Positions 8,248 to 17,784 of a stretch of DNA of 64,000 bases are shown here, piece by piece. Source of the stretch: Limosilactobacillus reuteri (lineage in GTDB: Bacteria; Bacillota; Bacilli; Lactobacillales; Lactobacillaceae). How positions within the stretch are numbered: position 1 is the first letter of the stretch; every line of letters begins with the position of its first letter. The notes under the pieces were generated by a model that was not told the origin of the DNA, ran no database searches, and saw nothing but the letters and a program-made list of their open reading frames with translations. The position numbers and the translations under genes are program-made. The stretch spans positions 503,501-567,500 of the forward strand of contig NZ_CP027805.1 in NCBI RefSeq assembly GCF_003072625.1. The letters are read 5' to 3'.

Positions 8248-9108
8248 ATGCGAGTAATGAATTTAATGATATTATTAGCAGTTATTGCAATTATTATTTT
8301 AGCTGCTCAATATTTTTCTCAGTTACGGAAAAACCGCAACGGTAATAATTTCGTAAGTGGAGGCCGTGTCTTTTTTAACTGGACCTTGGTCGCTGTCTTG
8401 GCAATTTGTGTTGGGGGAATAATTTTTGGTAGCGTTCATTCACATCGCCAAGAAGCAAAGCCAGCTCAAACTGATAAGACCGAAAATGTTGAATACGCTG
8501 CTTCCGACAGTGATAATTTGGGAAAGGTTTCAGTTCAGTTTGATCGGAAAGTTACTTTAAATGATAATGGAGAAGCAAAAGTTAAGTTTAAGGTTTCTCC
8601 ACAAACTACTTTGACAATCCGGGGACATAAGAGCAAAGAGATTGTTAAGACATTTAAAGCAAGTAAGGGCGAATCATTAGTTAACCATACTTATACATTT
8701 GACGTAGCTGGCACTTATGATATTATTGCAGAATGCGGTGATCAAAAGGTGACCAAGCAGTTAAAGGTTAAGGGCAACGATAATACCCAAGAAAGTTCAT
8801 CAAGTAGCAGTTCGGTAAGCTCTAGTTCTTCTTCAGTCGCTTCCTCAGCAAGTAGTAGTACAGTTTCCTCGTCTTCAAGCCCGACTGCTTCCACGGCGCA
8901 AATCAACAGCGAAAGTTCAAGCAGTACGACAGCAGCTTCATCGAATAATGGAGGAAGCTCAAGAAACTACAATAATTCTCGACCACGATATAGTAGCAAT
9001 GGCGGTGGAAATAGGACCTCTGGTAACAGTACGCCGACTGCTCCTGCGCAAGAATCAAGTGCGCCTACCTATAGTCAAGAAAACGATGGCGATGGTCCGC
9101 AATATTAA
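8248..9108 (+). CDS. Membrane protein with Ser-rich C-terminal domain
   Basis: A 286-residue protein of unknown function. Two membrane helices (about 4-22 and 43-62) frame a short basic loop. Residues 75-175 form a beta-rich, possibly Ig-like region with one Cys (IIAECGDQ). From about residue 180 it becomes a low-complexity Ser/Asn/Gly tail, typical of exposed wall-spanning stalks. There is no LPxTG motif, so attachment would be by the N-terminal helices with the tail outside. The ATG at 8248 follows GGTGAG. It is monocistronic and borders an IS30 element. The Ser repeats use mixed AGT/TCA/AGC codons and are not a simple DNA repeat. Confidence 0.7.
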   Translation: MRVMNLMILLAVIAIIILAAQYFSQLRKNRNGNNFVSGGRVFFNWTLVAVLAICVGGIIFGSVHSHRQEAKPAQTDKTENVEYAASDSDNLGKVSVQFDRKVTLNDNGEAKVKFKVSPQTTLTIRGHKSKEIVKTFKASKGESLVNHTYTFDVAGTYDIIAECGDQKVTKQLKVKGNDNTQESSSSSSSVSSSSSSVASSASSSTVSSSSSPTASTAQINSESSSSTTAASSNNGGSSRNYNNSRPRYSSNGGGNRTSGNSTPTAPAQESSAPTYSQENDGDGPQY

Positions 9109-9183
9109 TTTCTATTCGTGATCAAATATCTAATGATAAAAGAATAAACTATTTTCAAAAGAACAAAAGATAATTTTTTCATA

Positions 9184-10259
9184 CCTGAAATGTCAATTTA
9201 AATTAGAAAAAAGGTGAAAGTTGTTCTTCTGTGACATGACTCAAGAATACTTCTAATGGTGTACGATAATTAAGAGATTTTCGTGGGATATTGTTGCGAC
9301 GATGCATTAGCTGAGTGACTAGTTCGTCTGGTAAATCGCGAAAATCTAGCTTTTTACTAAGACCATCACGACGCAAGAGGCCGTTATTATTTTCGTTTAG
9401 CCCTCGTTGATTGGGAGCACCGACTTCCGCAAAATAGGTGTGAAGATCATACTTATTGGCTATTTCTCGCCATCCAGCAAATTCTTTCCCGTTATCAAAA
9501 GTAATTGATTTAACAAAGTGACGTGGCAGTTTAGCGAGCCATTGATCAAGCTGGCAATTCACTGCTTCGTCTGTTTTATGATGAATATTAAGGACAATCA
9601 TTACTTTGGATTGTCGCTCTACTAGCGTCATTACCGCTCCGCGGTGAGCTTTACCTTGAACTGTATCAGCTTCAAAGTGCCCAAATTCATGTTGGTAATG
9701 CGGAAAATCACGATATCGTTGATAGATACTGCGTCCTAATTGGCCAGCTTTACCACGACGTTCCACATAGCCATTGGGATGGCGTTTTCCTTTCATCGGT
9801 AGCTGTTTAACGGAAAAGCCATACTGATTGCGGGCAAACATGCGATAAAGGGTGCGCATACTGCAGCTAATTGGGTGTTCATGACGACCAATAATAGTAT
9901 CAGGAGTCCAACCCGCCTTGATTTGCGCATGGATATAGTTAACTTCGATAGTTGGCAGTTGGGTCTGCTTCCGACCACAACGACGCTTATGACGCTGATA
10001 AGTCTGAAGATATTGGTCGATGGTTTTACCGTCATTGAGGAAACGATAAACACGATAGATGGTTTCTTGACTACGCTGAAGTAATTTAGCAGCCCGATAA
10101 GCTTTAGTACCTTGATACCAAAAATCAGCTATGAGAGTTAATTCACGTGTGGTAAGATGTTTAGAGGTCATTTGTGATTGCCTTTCTTTTGATTAGGGAT
10201 ATTCAAAAGTCTATCACAAATGGCTTTTTATTTTTTCTAACTTAATTTTACAAACGACG
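9184..10259 (-). mobile_element. IS30-family element, type A copy 1
   Basis: About 1.08 kb bounded by imperfect inverted ends: CCTGAAATGTCAATTTAA at the left and the complement of a CGTCGTTTGTAAAATTAAG end at the right, matching the ends of two further type A copies at 55.0 and 63.6 kb. It contains one intact transposase gene and is diverged from those copies at the protein level. Flanks are ATA on the left and AAA on the right, so no clear target duplication remains. Confidence 0.85.
9203..10171 (-). CDS. IS30-family transposase
   Basis: A 322-residue DDE transposase that nicks the element ends and joins them to target DNA. The N-terminal part carries helix-turn-helix segments (TTRELTLIADFW; ETIYRVYRFL). 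The catalytic core has the expected acidic residues: Asp in HFEADTVQGK, Asp in SITFDNGKEFAGW and Glu in QRGLNENNNGLLRRD. Length is usual for IS30 and no lesion is seen, so this copy may be active. Position just downstream of the Ser-rich membrane protein gene suggests no coding sequence was interrupted. Confidence 0.93.
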   Translation of the reverse strand: MTSKHLTTRELTLIADFWYQGTKAYRAAKLLQRSQETIYRVYRFLNDGKTIDQYLQTYQRHKRRCGRKQTQLPTIEVNYIHAQIKAGWTPDTIIGRHEHPISCSMRTLYRMFARNQYGFSVKQLPMKGKRHPNGYVERRGKAGQLGRSIYQRYRDFPHYQHEFGHFEADTVQGKAHRGAVMTLVERQSKVMIVLNIHHKTDEAVNCQLDQWLAKLPRHFVKSITFDNGKEFAGWREIANKYDLHTYFAEVGAPNQRGLNENNNGLLRRDGLSKKLDFRDLPDELVTQLMHRRNNIPRKSLNYRTPLEVFLSHVTEEQLSPFF

Positions 10260-10289
10260 AAAAATATATTCCCAAATAATTTATCAGTA

Positions 10290-10317
10290 TTGAAATAAGA
10301 ATGAAGTATATTATACT
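10290..10317 (+). promoter_or_regulatory. Promoter of the Mub-like gene
   Basis: TTGAAA (10290-10295) and TATACT (10312-10317) with 16-base spacing, 55 bases before the ATG at 10372. It lies outside IS30 copy 1, so the gene's own start region is intact. Confidence 0.65.
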
Positions 10318-10371
10318 CAATACTAAATAATAGTTATCGAATTATAAAAGTCTTTAAGGGGGAGAAAAAAG

Positions 10372-13300
10372 ATGCTTGATACAGATGAGATCAAAAAAAT
10401 GAGGTACTTGGTGTTGAGCTTGCCCCGGTTGAAACTGTTGGCGGACAAGTAAAATTAGGGGAGAAATCTGCCTCAAGCGTTGCTTCACTCAATAGAACGC
10501 CATTATTGGAAAAAATGCTTAAAGCAGCGCCAAATTTTGCGGCTCAACAACAAAAATTGAACGGCCAAGAACCGGTAATAAAAAATAATCCAGCATTAGG
10601 TGAATATCAACTAATTGATGATTTAGGTGGCTTAATGCATGGGACTTACTTACAGGCAACTAATAGTGAAAGCCATGCTAAAGATCGTTCGCTTGTAAGT
10701 CGTAATTCAATGAGTGAAACGGCATCATTAGTTAATTATCGCGCAGCTACTGATTTTAGTGGATATGGTCATTTAAAAAATAATACAGAAACTACCAAAT
10801 CAGTTGAAGTTGTCTATACGCTGCCTACATTTGAAGGAAAGCAAGGAACGGCACAAGTTGTACTTGATGGGGCGCGGATTAATGAATTCGACGGTCTTGA
10901 ATACAAGAATGAAAAGGGAAATGTAATTCCTGGATTTGATATTACCTATGGTTATCAAGGACACGAAGGAGAGTATTCGACGATTGATACTCTTAAGCAG
11001 CGTGATGACTTTAGTTGGGAAAAAGTAACAGCGATTATGGTATTTGGTTCTTTATTACCAAACAGTTCTTACCGTGTTGAATTTCCTTTTAAGATTATAA
11101 ATCTAGAAAATATTAATACTCAAGAGCAATTTAATTTAAATGAATATGCCTTTTACGATTTAACAGTTAATAAGCACACAACGTCACAATTAAATTTCCG
11201 CTTAAGCACGCCTGTTTTTGATCATGATGCCTATCAAAATATCCCATTCATGGCACTTAGCCGAACTGAAGACGGTGATGAGGTATTTTCAGAAGATGTT
11301 AAAGGAATGATGCCAACTTTGGGTGAAGTACCATATGCAATCAGTGACTTTAACGATGAAGTTTCATTTGAGATTGATGAGGATAATGTAATGTGGCAAG
11401 GCGGTCAATACTTCTTTAAGCTGGTCGCTATTCAAAGTGCGATTCAAGAAAAAGGATTTTCAGTCGATGTTGATAAGACAGGGAGAAAGTTAATGGAGGC
11501 CTCTGCCTTTATGGTTCAACCTACTTATCTTGATTTTGAAAGTTTTGACTTCATTCCTTATGTTGTCATTCATCAACTTCTTATTACTAAATCATTTACG
11601 CTTAAGGCAGAGGCAAAAGATGATTGGAATTCATTTGGCGGGATTGAAGAAGTTTGCGGTCTCTCCTCAACTAATGAGGAACTTCCGGTTAGTCCTGAGC
11701 AAACATTTATTGTGGATGATTCTGAATTAGTCGATGCAACCCCTGGTGATTATAATGTCATTATTGGTTATTTCCTTAACGGGAGTGAGGATAATGATAT
11801 ATTAATCACTTCACCGGCAAAGGTAAGGATGGTTGAAAATAAACAGACAATTAATGTTTACTATGTTGACTTGGTTAATATCCCCGATAAACCCAAAGCT
11901 GATTTACAACCAAGTGACGGAAAGATTCTCGAAAATCAACCCCAAACTTTTACCGGTCAAGGTGATGAAGCTTATCATAACCAACTCTGGGGTGAAGAAA
12001 ACGGCTTTGAGATTTATAAATACGAAGAAGGTGCTAAATTAGGAACCTATGTCGGTGGACAACCAACTAAGGATTATTATGTTTACCTTATTCATAAAAT
12101 TGAAAAAATCGATGAAGATCATCAAGTAACACGGACAATCACTTTTAATATGCCAGATGGATCCAAGCAGATCATTAAGCAAACTGGAAAAATTCAGCGT
12201 TTTGGAATTACTGATAAAACGACTAATGAAAAAACATGGAGTGATTGGATTAAAGCTACTCTCCCCGCAGTTACTGCGCCCCATGTTCCTGGATATACGG
12301 GTAAAAACGTTGACGCTGAACCAATTTCATTAACGTCAAAAGATAGCAATATTAATGTTATCTACCATCCAAAGCAAGTTAGTGTCAAGATTAAATATGT
12401 TGATGAAACTGGGGATGTAATTGATGAACAAATAGTTTCTGGGCTTGCTGGCGACTTGATCAGTCATAAGTCAACAGTTGAAACAGACCGTCTTGCTGAT
12501 GAAGGATATGTGATTGTTGATAATGAATTGCCGCAAAATGCTCGTTTAATGGCTGAAGACAGTGATCAAGAAAAAGAATATAAGGTTTTTATTAGTAAAC
12601 AAGATTTACAGACACAACAAATTACCGTCTTTTATGTTGATGTCCCTGATAATCGATTACCAATTGTCAAGCCTTCTTCTGGGCGGATTATTGATAATCG
12701 GACCCAAAGATTAAATGTTACAGAAGGACAAACATATAGTAATGAACTATGGAATTTTGAAGATGACGGGTATGAATTGTTTAAGGCTGACAAAGGGGCA
12801 TTAAAGGGTAAGTACTTTGCTGGTAGTCCAGAACAACAATATTATGTTTACCTCACTCACCAAACTACTCCCCTAAAGAAGGAACATCACGTAACGCGAA
12901 CTATCCAGATTACAATGCCTGATAAAACACAACAAGTTGTAACTCAGGAAGCAATTGCTACTCGTTTTGGCGTTCATGATGAAGTGCTTGGTAGTGACAT
13001 TTGGCAAGAGTGGAGCAAAGGAGTGATCCCTGAATATATTCCAGCACCAATCGCGGGGTATGATACACCTGCTATTCCAGCTGAACAGGTTGATGAAAAT
13101 GCGAGCGATCGAAAGTAAAAGATCAGTTACACTCCACAACCAGCTAAAATTCTGGTTAAATTTATTGACCAAACTGGTGCAGAATTAACATCCGAGGAAC
13201 TTACTGGGGTAACCGGTGAAGAATTTAACTACGATCCAACTCCACAAATTAAGTCATTTGAAGATGAGGGATATGTGCTTGATGAGAATAGTTTCCCTGC

Positions 13301-13502
13301 CGATCATCATTTTGCGGCCGGAGAACAGACCTATACTATTACCTTAAAGAAGTTAGTAGCAGTAACCCCTCATGGCAACGGTGAGACAGAATCAATAATC
13401 GAACAAATTAAGTCGAACGATGATGAGAAAACTGAAAATAAAAAGGGAATCTTTGCTGCATTTAAAGGGCACTATGTCCCGTCAAGTATACAGATCAAAT
13501 AG
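10372..13502 (+). pseudogene. Mub-like mucus-binding repeat protein, decayed
   Basis: A gene of about 1,040 codons related to mucus-binding adhesins. Two long repeats (about 11850-12350 and 12630-13115) share the YYVYL, H(Q/H)VTRTI and WSDW/WQEW patterns of Mub repeats, each followed by a MucBP-like segment (VKIKYVDETGDVIDEQ; ILVKFIDQTGAELTSE). Lesions: the ATG at 10372, behind AAGGGGGA, is in frame with only 26 codons because a run of seven A (10393-10399) is one base off the main frame; an in-frame TAA at 13116-13118 splits the second repeat from its MucBP segment; and an IS3 element replaces the last codons at 13468. Restoring the A run gives MLDTDEIKKNEVLG, with no signal peptide, and the reconstructed end (FKGYFK, stop at 15155-15157) has no LPxTG anchor. 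The longest remaining open stretch starts at TTG 10506. Product, if any, would be cytoplasmic. Confidence 0.8.
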
Positions 13503-13511
13503 ATAAAAATT

Positions 13512-14330
13512 TTAGGAGGCTTGATTGCGGAATTGTTCCGCGGTCAAGCCGTTTTTGCTTGTGTAAGCGCGTTTGGTATTAAAGTATTCAATGGCTCCTT
13601 TGACGAGCTGTTCTAGCTCTGCTAGCGTCTTAGGACGATTATGTTTGTTAATCCAGATTAGCTTGAAGTCATTCCACCAACGCTCTATGGGGGAGTTTTC
13701 CCAAGGATGACCGGGGTGTGACATACTATGAATACAATTTTTAGAGGCTAAGTAGTCGTTGAACATACTTGAGCAGTAAGCTGATCCGCGGTCAGTATGG
13801 ACCATTGGTTGCGCATCAGGTTCAACCGTAAAAGCACGATTAAAGGTTTCAATTACTGCTGATGAAGTTTCTGTGTCTGAAATATTGTAGCTTAAAGCGT
13901 AACGACCATATAAATCTAAAATAACGTGTACTCGTACTTTATGAAGTGTGTGTTCGCCGTAGGCAACTTCCGTTGTGTCGGTAACCCACACTTCATTTTT
14001 AGTTTCACGGTCGAATTGTCCCTGCAATAAGTTGTCATTGATGTATTCTTCATGGCGTTGAATTCGATTGCGCTTCTTCTTCCTAATATTTGCTCTAATT
14101 CCATGCTTACGCATGCAATTAGTTATTCGTTTTAATCCAGCGGTAAAGCTTAAACGGTTTTCAAAGCTTAACTGTGTAGTCATCGCTAAATATCCCAGCG
14201 TCCAATTATGTTCTTCTTCTAACTCTACAATCGCTTCAAGTAACTCTGCTTGCTCATTATGATATCGACTTGGCTTTCGATTGAGCCATTTGTAATAACC
14301 ATCTCGCGAAGAATCAGCTATTTTACACAA
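13512..14330 (-). CDS. IS3-family transposase OrfB (catalytic part), copy 1
   Basis: The 272 residues shown are the DDE integrase-type domain (Asp in WVTDTTEV, Asp in VHTDRGSAYCS, Glu in NSPIERWWN). In this family it is normally made as an OrfA-OrfB fusion by -1 frameshifting. The frame in fact extends upstream to the A7 run at 14423-14429, passing through RYQAIKELNQENGWSISQL before the ATG-initiated part. No lesion is visible, so the copy is probably competent. Confidence 0.92.
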   Translation of the reverse strand: MCKIADSSRDGYYKWLNRKPSRYHNEQAELLEAIVELEEEHNWTLGYLAMTTQLSFENRLSFTAGLKRITNCMRKHGIRANIRKKKRNRIQRHEEYINDNLLQGQFDRETKNEVWVTDTTEVAYGEHTLHKVRVHVILDLYGRYALSYNISDTETSSAVIETFNRAFTVEPDAQPMVHTDRGSAYCSSMFNDYLASKNCIHSMSHPGHPWENSPIERWWNDFKLIWINKHNRPKTLAELEQLVKGAIEYFNTKRAYTSKNGLTAEQFRNQAS

Positions 14331-14359
14331 CTGGCTAATTGACCATCCATTTTCTTGAT

Positions 14360-15073
14360 TTAGTTCTTTGATGGCTTGGTACCGGAGTCCTTTTCCACCT
14401 CCCGATTGCGTATTTCTGTTAATTTTTTTGCGAACGCAATCTCCATCTCTTGCTTTTCTAGCTGAGCCCTTAATAAGCGATTTTCTGCCTTGAGTCGGTC
14501 AACTTCCGTCCACTTCTCTTCTGGCTTAGCTTTGCCTCGGCGATCACGAAGTGATTCTGGGTCATTACCGCTTTTGCGATACTTTTGATACCAGCCATAA
14601 ACTTGTTGGTAACTAATATGGTACTTTTCAACTGCCCAATTGTAGTTCACATCATGCTTAATCAACTCTTCAATGATAGTAAGTCGTTCTTCAAAGTCAG
14701 TCTTTCGTCCACTCATTTTTGAATCTCGCTTTCTTGGCGTATAGGCCTTTAAGTTAGATTCATTATACCGGATAATCCATTGTTCTAGTTGCCTTTGAGA
14801 TCGTAAACCGTGTTTTATCGCAAATAAATCTAATGCCTCATCTGTTTGTTGATATTGTTCAACCAATGAGTTTTTAAATTCTTTAGAGTAGCTTTGATTA
14901 TGATGACTTGTTTGAAGTCCTGGCATTCCCTGATACTTGTATAGAAGACTCCACCGCCTGATAGTTTTTTGGCTAATCTTGTACTTAGTTATTACCTTAT
15001 GGATTCCATTTCGTAAAACTTCATTGAGGATTAAGAGTTTTTCCTCTGCTGAGTATTTAGATTTTCTTCCCAT
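14360..15073 (-). CDS. IS3-family transposase OrfA (DNA-binding part), copy 1
   Basis: A 237-residue protein with two helix-turn-helix repeats (around YKISQKTIRRW and YHISYQQVYGW) and a C-terminal leucine-zipper-like coiled coil (VDRLKAENRLLRAQLEKQ), the layout of IS150-group OrfA. I chose the ATG at 15073 because GGAGGG precedes it; longer in-frame starts run into the inverted repeat. It ends 29 bases before the ATG-initiated part of OrfB, and the slippery A AAA AAA run lies inside its 3' end. Confidence 0.92.
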   Translation of the reverse strand: MGRKSKYSAEEKLLILNEVLRNGIHKVITKYKISQKTIRRWSLLYKYQGMPGLQTSHHNQSYSKEFKNSLVEQYQQTDEALDLFAIKHGLRSQRQLEQWIIRYNESNLKAYTPRKRDSKMSGRKTDFEERLTIIEELIKHDVNYNWAVEKYHISYQQVYGWYQKYRKSGNDPESLRDRRGKAKPEEKWTEVDRLKAENRLLRAQLEKQEMEIAFAKKLTEIRNREVEKDSGTKPSKN

Positions 15074-15167
15074 AGAAAAAGCCCTCCGAGTATAAGATGA
15101 ATTTTCTATTTCATCTGTATACTCAGAGGGCATTATAGCCAAGGCTATTTTAAATAGGTGAATTAAT

Positions 15168-15224
15168 AAAGGAGTACAGAAGGAAGAAACCGATAAGGGT
15201 AAATTCCTTTTGTACTCCTTTTTA
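15168..15224. terminator. Terminator between the Mub-like gene end and the lipoprotein gene
   Basis: A stem of about 16 bp (AAAGGAGTACAGAAGGA with TTCCTTTTGTACTCCTTT) and a T run. Before the IS3 insertion it lay 11 bases after the Mub-like stop codon, so it was that gene's terminator. It can also end the convergent lipoprotein transcript. Confidence 0.8.
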
Positions 15225-15235
15225 AGATAAAGATA

Positions 15236-15835
15236 TTAATTATCGTAATTTCCGGTGATTGGATTCATTTCATGGATTTGATTTGTGACGGGGTCATATT
15301 GATAGGTACCAGTAAGGTGGGTTACATTTGGATCGCCACCTTGATTATTACGAACTTCAATTTGATAATTATTGTTTTGATTATTCTTAGTCATGTAATA
15401 ATGGTTGCCATCTTGTTGAACGCCACCTGTCTTGACAAAACTTGTTAGGACTTGTTGATCGTTTTGTGAAGAGAAATTGGAATTGGAATTGGTAGTTACT
15501 GATTGGCTGCTAGGACTACTAGTTACTGATGAACTAGTAGCTTTAGCAGTTTGATTAATTAATTTTTCTGAACTGTTAGCTACCTTGGCCTTTGAACTTG
15601 TGCTTTTTGAGCTTGTATTTATTGCAGAAGTGGACTGTACACTAGTAGATGTTTGCTTTTTGGCCTTTTCGCTACTAGTGGAGGAGGCCGCCTTTTTGCT
15701 TGGCTGTTGACTTACTTTTGTCGCAGAAGTAGACGTTTTTGTTGGAGCTGCTGCGCTATTTGTACACCCAGCTAGTCCAAGGGCGGCTAAAATTACTAAC
15801 GAACTTGCTAAAACTTTATTTGTCATCTTCATCAT
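15236..15835 (-). CDS. Ser/Thr-rich lipoprotein
   Basis: A 199-residue secreted lipoprotein of unknown function. A signal peptide with basic start and hydrophobic core ends in LAGC, a lipobox, so the mature protein is lipid-attached at the Cys on the outer membrane face. Residues 30-125 are a low-complexity Ser/Thr/Lys/Ala linker; a compact C-terminal domain of about 70 residues follows (VKTGGVQQDGNHYYMTKNNQ...). The ATG at 15835 is preferred: it follows GGAGGGGG, whereas the GTG at 15853 lies inside that site. It is bracketed by two inverted IS3 copies 95 bases downstream and 244 bases upstream. Confidence 0.8.
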   Translation of the reverse strand: MMKMTNKVLASSLVILAALGLAGCTNSAAAPTKTSTSATKVSQQPSKKAASSTSSEKAKKQTSTSVQSTSAINTSSKSTSSKAKVANSSEKLINQTAKATSSSVTSSPSSQSVTTNSNSNFSSQNDQQVLTSFVKTGGVQQDGNHYYMTKNNQNNNYQIEVRNNQGGDPNVTHLTGTYQYDPVTNQIHEMNPITGNYDN

Positions 15836-16146
15836 TTTTATGACCCCCTCCACCTCTCTTATTTTTATAAAATCATTACAACTATATTATACCGCCTTTT
15901 GAAATAGTTTTGTAATATTTTTAACTTATTTGTCACAATTAACCAATTTTGTTTAATAAATTGTTAGTGTAAGATTTTCATAGGTTGGATGAATAATTCA
16001 TCTGGTCGTGGAAATCTTTTTTGTAGACCAATTTACTTATTTACAAAAAAAAGAAAAGACCAGTAGCCTTTAGTGTGTCGGCTATAATGCCCTCTGAGTA
16101 TACAGATGAAATAGAAAATTCATCTTATACTCGGAGGGCTTTTTCT

Positions 16147-16860
16147 ATGGGAAGAAAATCTAAATACTCAGCAGAGGAAAAACTCTTAATCCTCAATGAA
16201 GTTTTACGAAATGGAATCCATAAGGTAATAACTAAGTACAAGATTAGCCAAAAAACTATCAGGCGGTGGAGTCTTCTATACAAGTATCAGGGAATGCCAG
16301 GACTTCAAACAAGTCATCATAATCAAAGCTACTCTAAAGAATTTAAAAACTCATTGGTTGAACAATATCAACAAACAGATGAGGCATTAGATTTATTTGC
16401 GATAAAACACGGTTTACGATCTCAAAGGCAACTAGAACAATGGATTATCCGGTATAATGAATCTAACTTAAAGGCCTATACGCCAAGAAAGCGAGATTCA
16501 AAAATGAGTGGACGAAAGACTGACTTTGAAGAACGACTTACTATCATTGAAGAGTTGATTAAGCATGATGTGAACTACAATTGGGCAGTTGAAAAGTACC
16601 ATATTAGTTACCAACAAGTTTATGGCTGGTATCAAAAGTATCGCAAAAGCGGTAATGACCCAGAATCACTTCGTGATCGCCGAGGCAAAGCTAAGCCAGA
16701 AGAGAAGTGGACGGAAGTTGACCGACTCAAGGCAGAAAATCGCTTATTAAGGGCTCAGCTAGAAAAGCAAGAGATGGAGATTGCGTTCGCAAAAAAATTA
16801 ACAGAAATACGCAATCGGGAGGTGGAAAAGGACTCCGGTACCAAGCCATCAAAGAACTAA
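16147..16860 (+). CDS. IS3-family transposase OrfA, copy 2
   Basis: Identical in sequence to OrfA of copy 1: 237 residues, two helix-turn-helix repeats and a C-terminal coiled coil. The ATG at 16147 follows GGAGGG. The heptamer A AAA AAA at 16791-16797 is in the correct phase (GCA AAA AAA) for a -1 ribosomal shift into the OrfB frame. Confidence 0.92.
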   Translation: MGRKSKYSAEEKLLILNEVLRNGIHKVITKYKISQKTIRRWSLLYKYQGMPGLQTSHHNQSYSKEFKNSLVEQYQQTDEALDLFAIKHGLRSQRQLEQWIIRYNESNLKAYTPRKRDSKMSGRKTDFEERLTIIEELIKHDVNYNWAVEKYHISYQQVYGWYQKYRKSGNDPESLRDRRGKAKPEEKWTEVDRLKAENRLLRAQLEKQEMEIAFAKKLTEIRNREVEKDSGTKPSKN

Positions 16861-16889
16861 ATCAAGAAAATGGATGGTCAATTAGCCAG

Positions 16890-17708
16890 TTGTGTAAAAT
16901 AGCTGATTCTTCGCGAGATGGTTATTACAAATGGCTCAATCGAAAGCCAAGTCGATATCATAATGAGCAAGCAGAGTTACTTGAAGCGATTGTAGAGTTA
17001 GAAGAAGAACATAATTGGACGCTGGGATATTTAGCGATGACTACACAGTTAAGCTTTGAAAACCGTTTAAGCTTTACCGCTGGATTAAAACGAATAACTA
17101 ATTGCATGCGTAAGCATGGAATTAGAGCAAATATTAGGAAGAAGAAGCGCAATCGAATTCAACGCCATGAAGAATACATCAATGACAACTTATTGCAGGG
17201 ACAATTCGACCGTGAAACTAAAAATGAAGTGTGGGTTACCGACACAACGGAAGTTGCCTACGGCGAACACACACTTCATAAAGTACGAGTACACGTTATT
17301 TTAGATTTATATGGTCGTTACGCTTTAAGCTACAATATTTCAGACACAGAAACTTCATCAGCAGTAATTGAAACCTTTAATCGTGCTTTTACGGTTGAAC
17401 CTGATGCGCAACCAATGGTCCATACTGACCGCGGATCAGCTTACTGCTCAAGTATGTTCAACGACTACTTAGCCTCTAAAAATTGTATTCATAGTATGTC
17501 ACACCCCGGTCATCCTTGGGAAAACTCCCCCATAGAGCGTTGGTGGAATGACTTCAAGCTAATCTGGATTAACAAACATAATCGTCCTAAGACGCTAGCA
17601 GAGCTAGAACAGCTCGTCAAAGGAGCCATTGAATACTTTAATACCAAACGCGCTTACACAAGCAAAAACGGCTTGACCGCGGAACAATTCCGCAATCAAG
17701 CCTCCTAA
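16890..17708 (+). CDS. IS3-family transposase OrfB, copy 2
   Basis: Identical to OrfB of copy 1, with the same DDE residues. Translation after the -1 shift reads KINRNTQSGGGKGLRYQAIK and joins smoothly to the catalytic domain, so the active product is expected to be the fusion rather than this ATG-initiated part. Confidence 0.92.
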   Translation: MCKIADSSRDGYYKWLNRKPSRYHNEQAELLEAIVELEEEHNWTLGYLAMTTQLSFENRLSFTAGLKRITNCMRKHGIRANIRKKKRNRIQRHEEYINDNLLQGQFDRETKNEVWVTDTTEVAYGEHTLHKVRVHVILDLYGRYALSYNISDTETSSAVIETFNRAFTVEPDAQPMVHTDRGSAYCSSMFNDYLASKNCIHSMSHPGHPWENSPIERWWNDFKLIWINKHNRPKTLAELEQLVKGAIEYFNTKRAYTSKNGLTAEQFRNQAS

Positions 17709-17784
17709 AATTTTTATCTATTTGATCTGTATACTTGACGGGACATAGTGCCGTCGAATACTAAGCAAAGGCAGGTCTTTCCTC

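Larger units (their letters stand above)
13468..15140 (-). mobile_element. IS3-family (IS150-like) element, copy 1
   Basis: A 1,673-bp element with inverted ends GGCACTATGTCCCGTC and GGCTATAATGCCCTCT (read inward) and a 3-bp target duplication AAG (13465-13467 and 15141-15143). It carries two overlapping transposase frames on the minus strand. The encoded proteins are identical to those of copy 2 at 16080-17752, which lies in the opposite orientation. It sits in the last codons of the Mub-like gene. Confidence 0.95.
16080..17752 (+). mobile_element. IS3-family (IS150-like) element, copy 2
   Basis: A 1,673-bp element, the inverted twin of copy 1, with a 3-bp target duplication GTC (16077-16079 and 17753-17755). 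Equal length and identical predicted proteins point to recent transposition. It is inserted in the 5' non-coding end of the ISLre2 element, about 33 bases before that transposase start. Confidence 0.95.

Noticed and set aside
8780-9060. Wall-anchor motif or DNA repeat array in the Ser-rich membrane protein
   Set aside because: No LPxTG or hydrophobic tail at the C-terminus, and the Ser codons are mixed, so it is protein low complexity, not a tandem DNA repeat.
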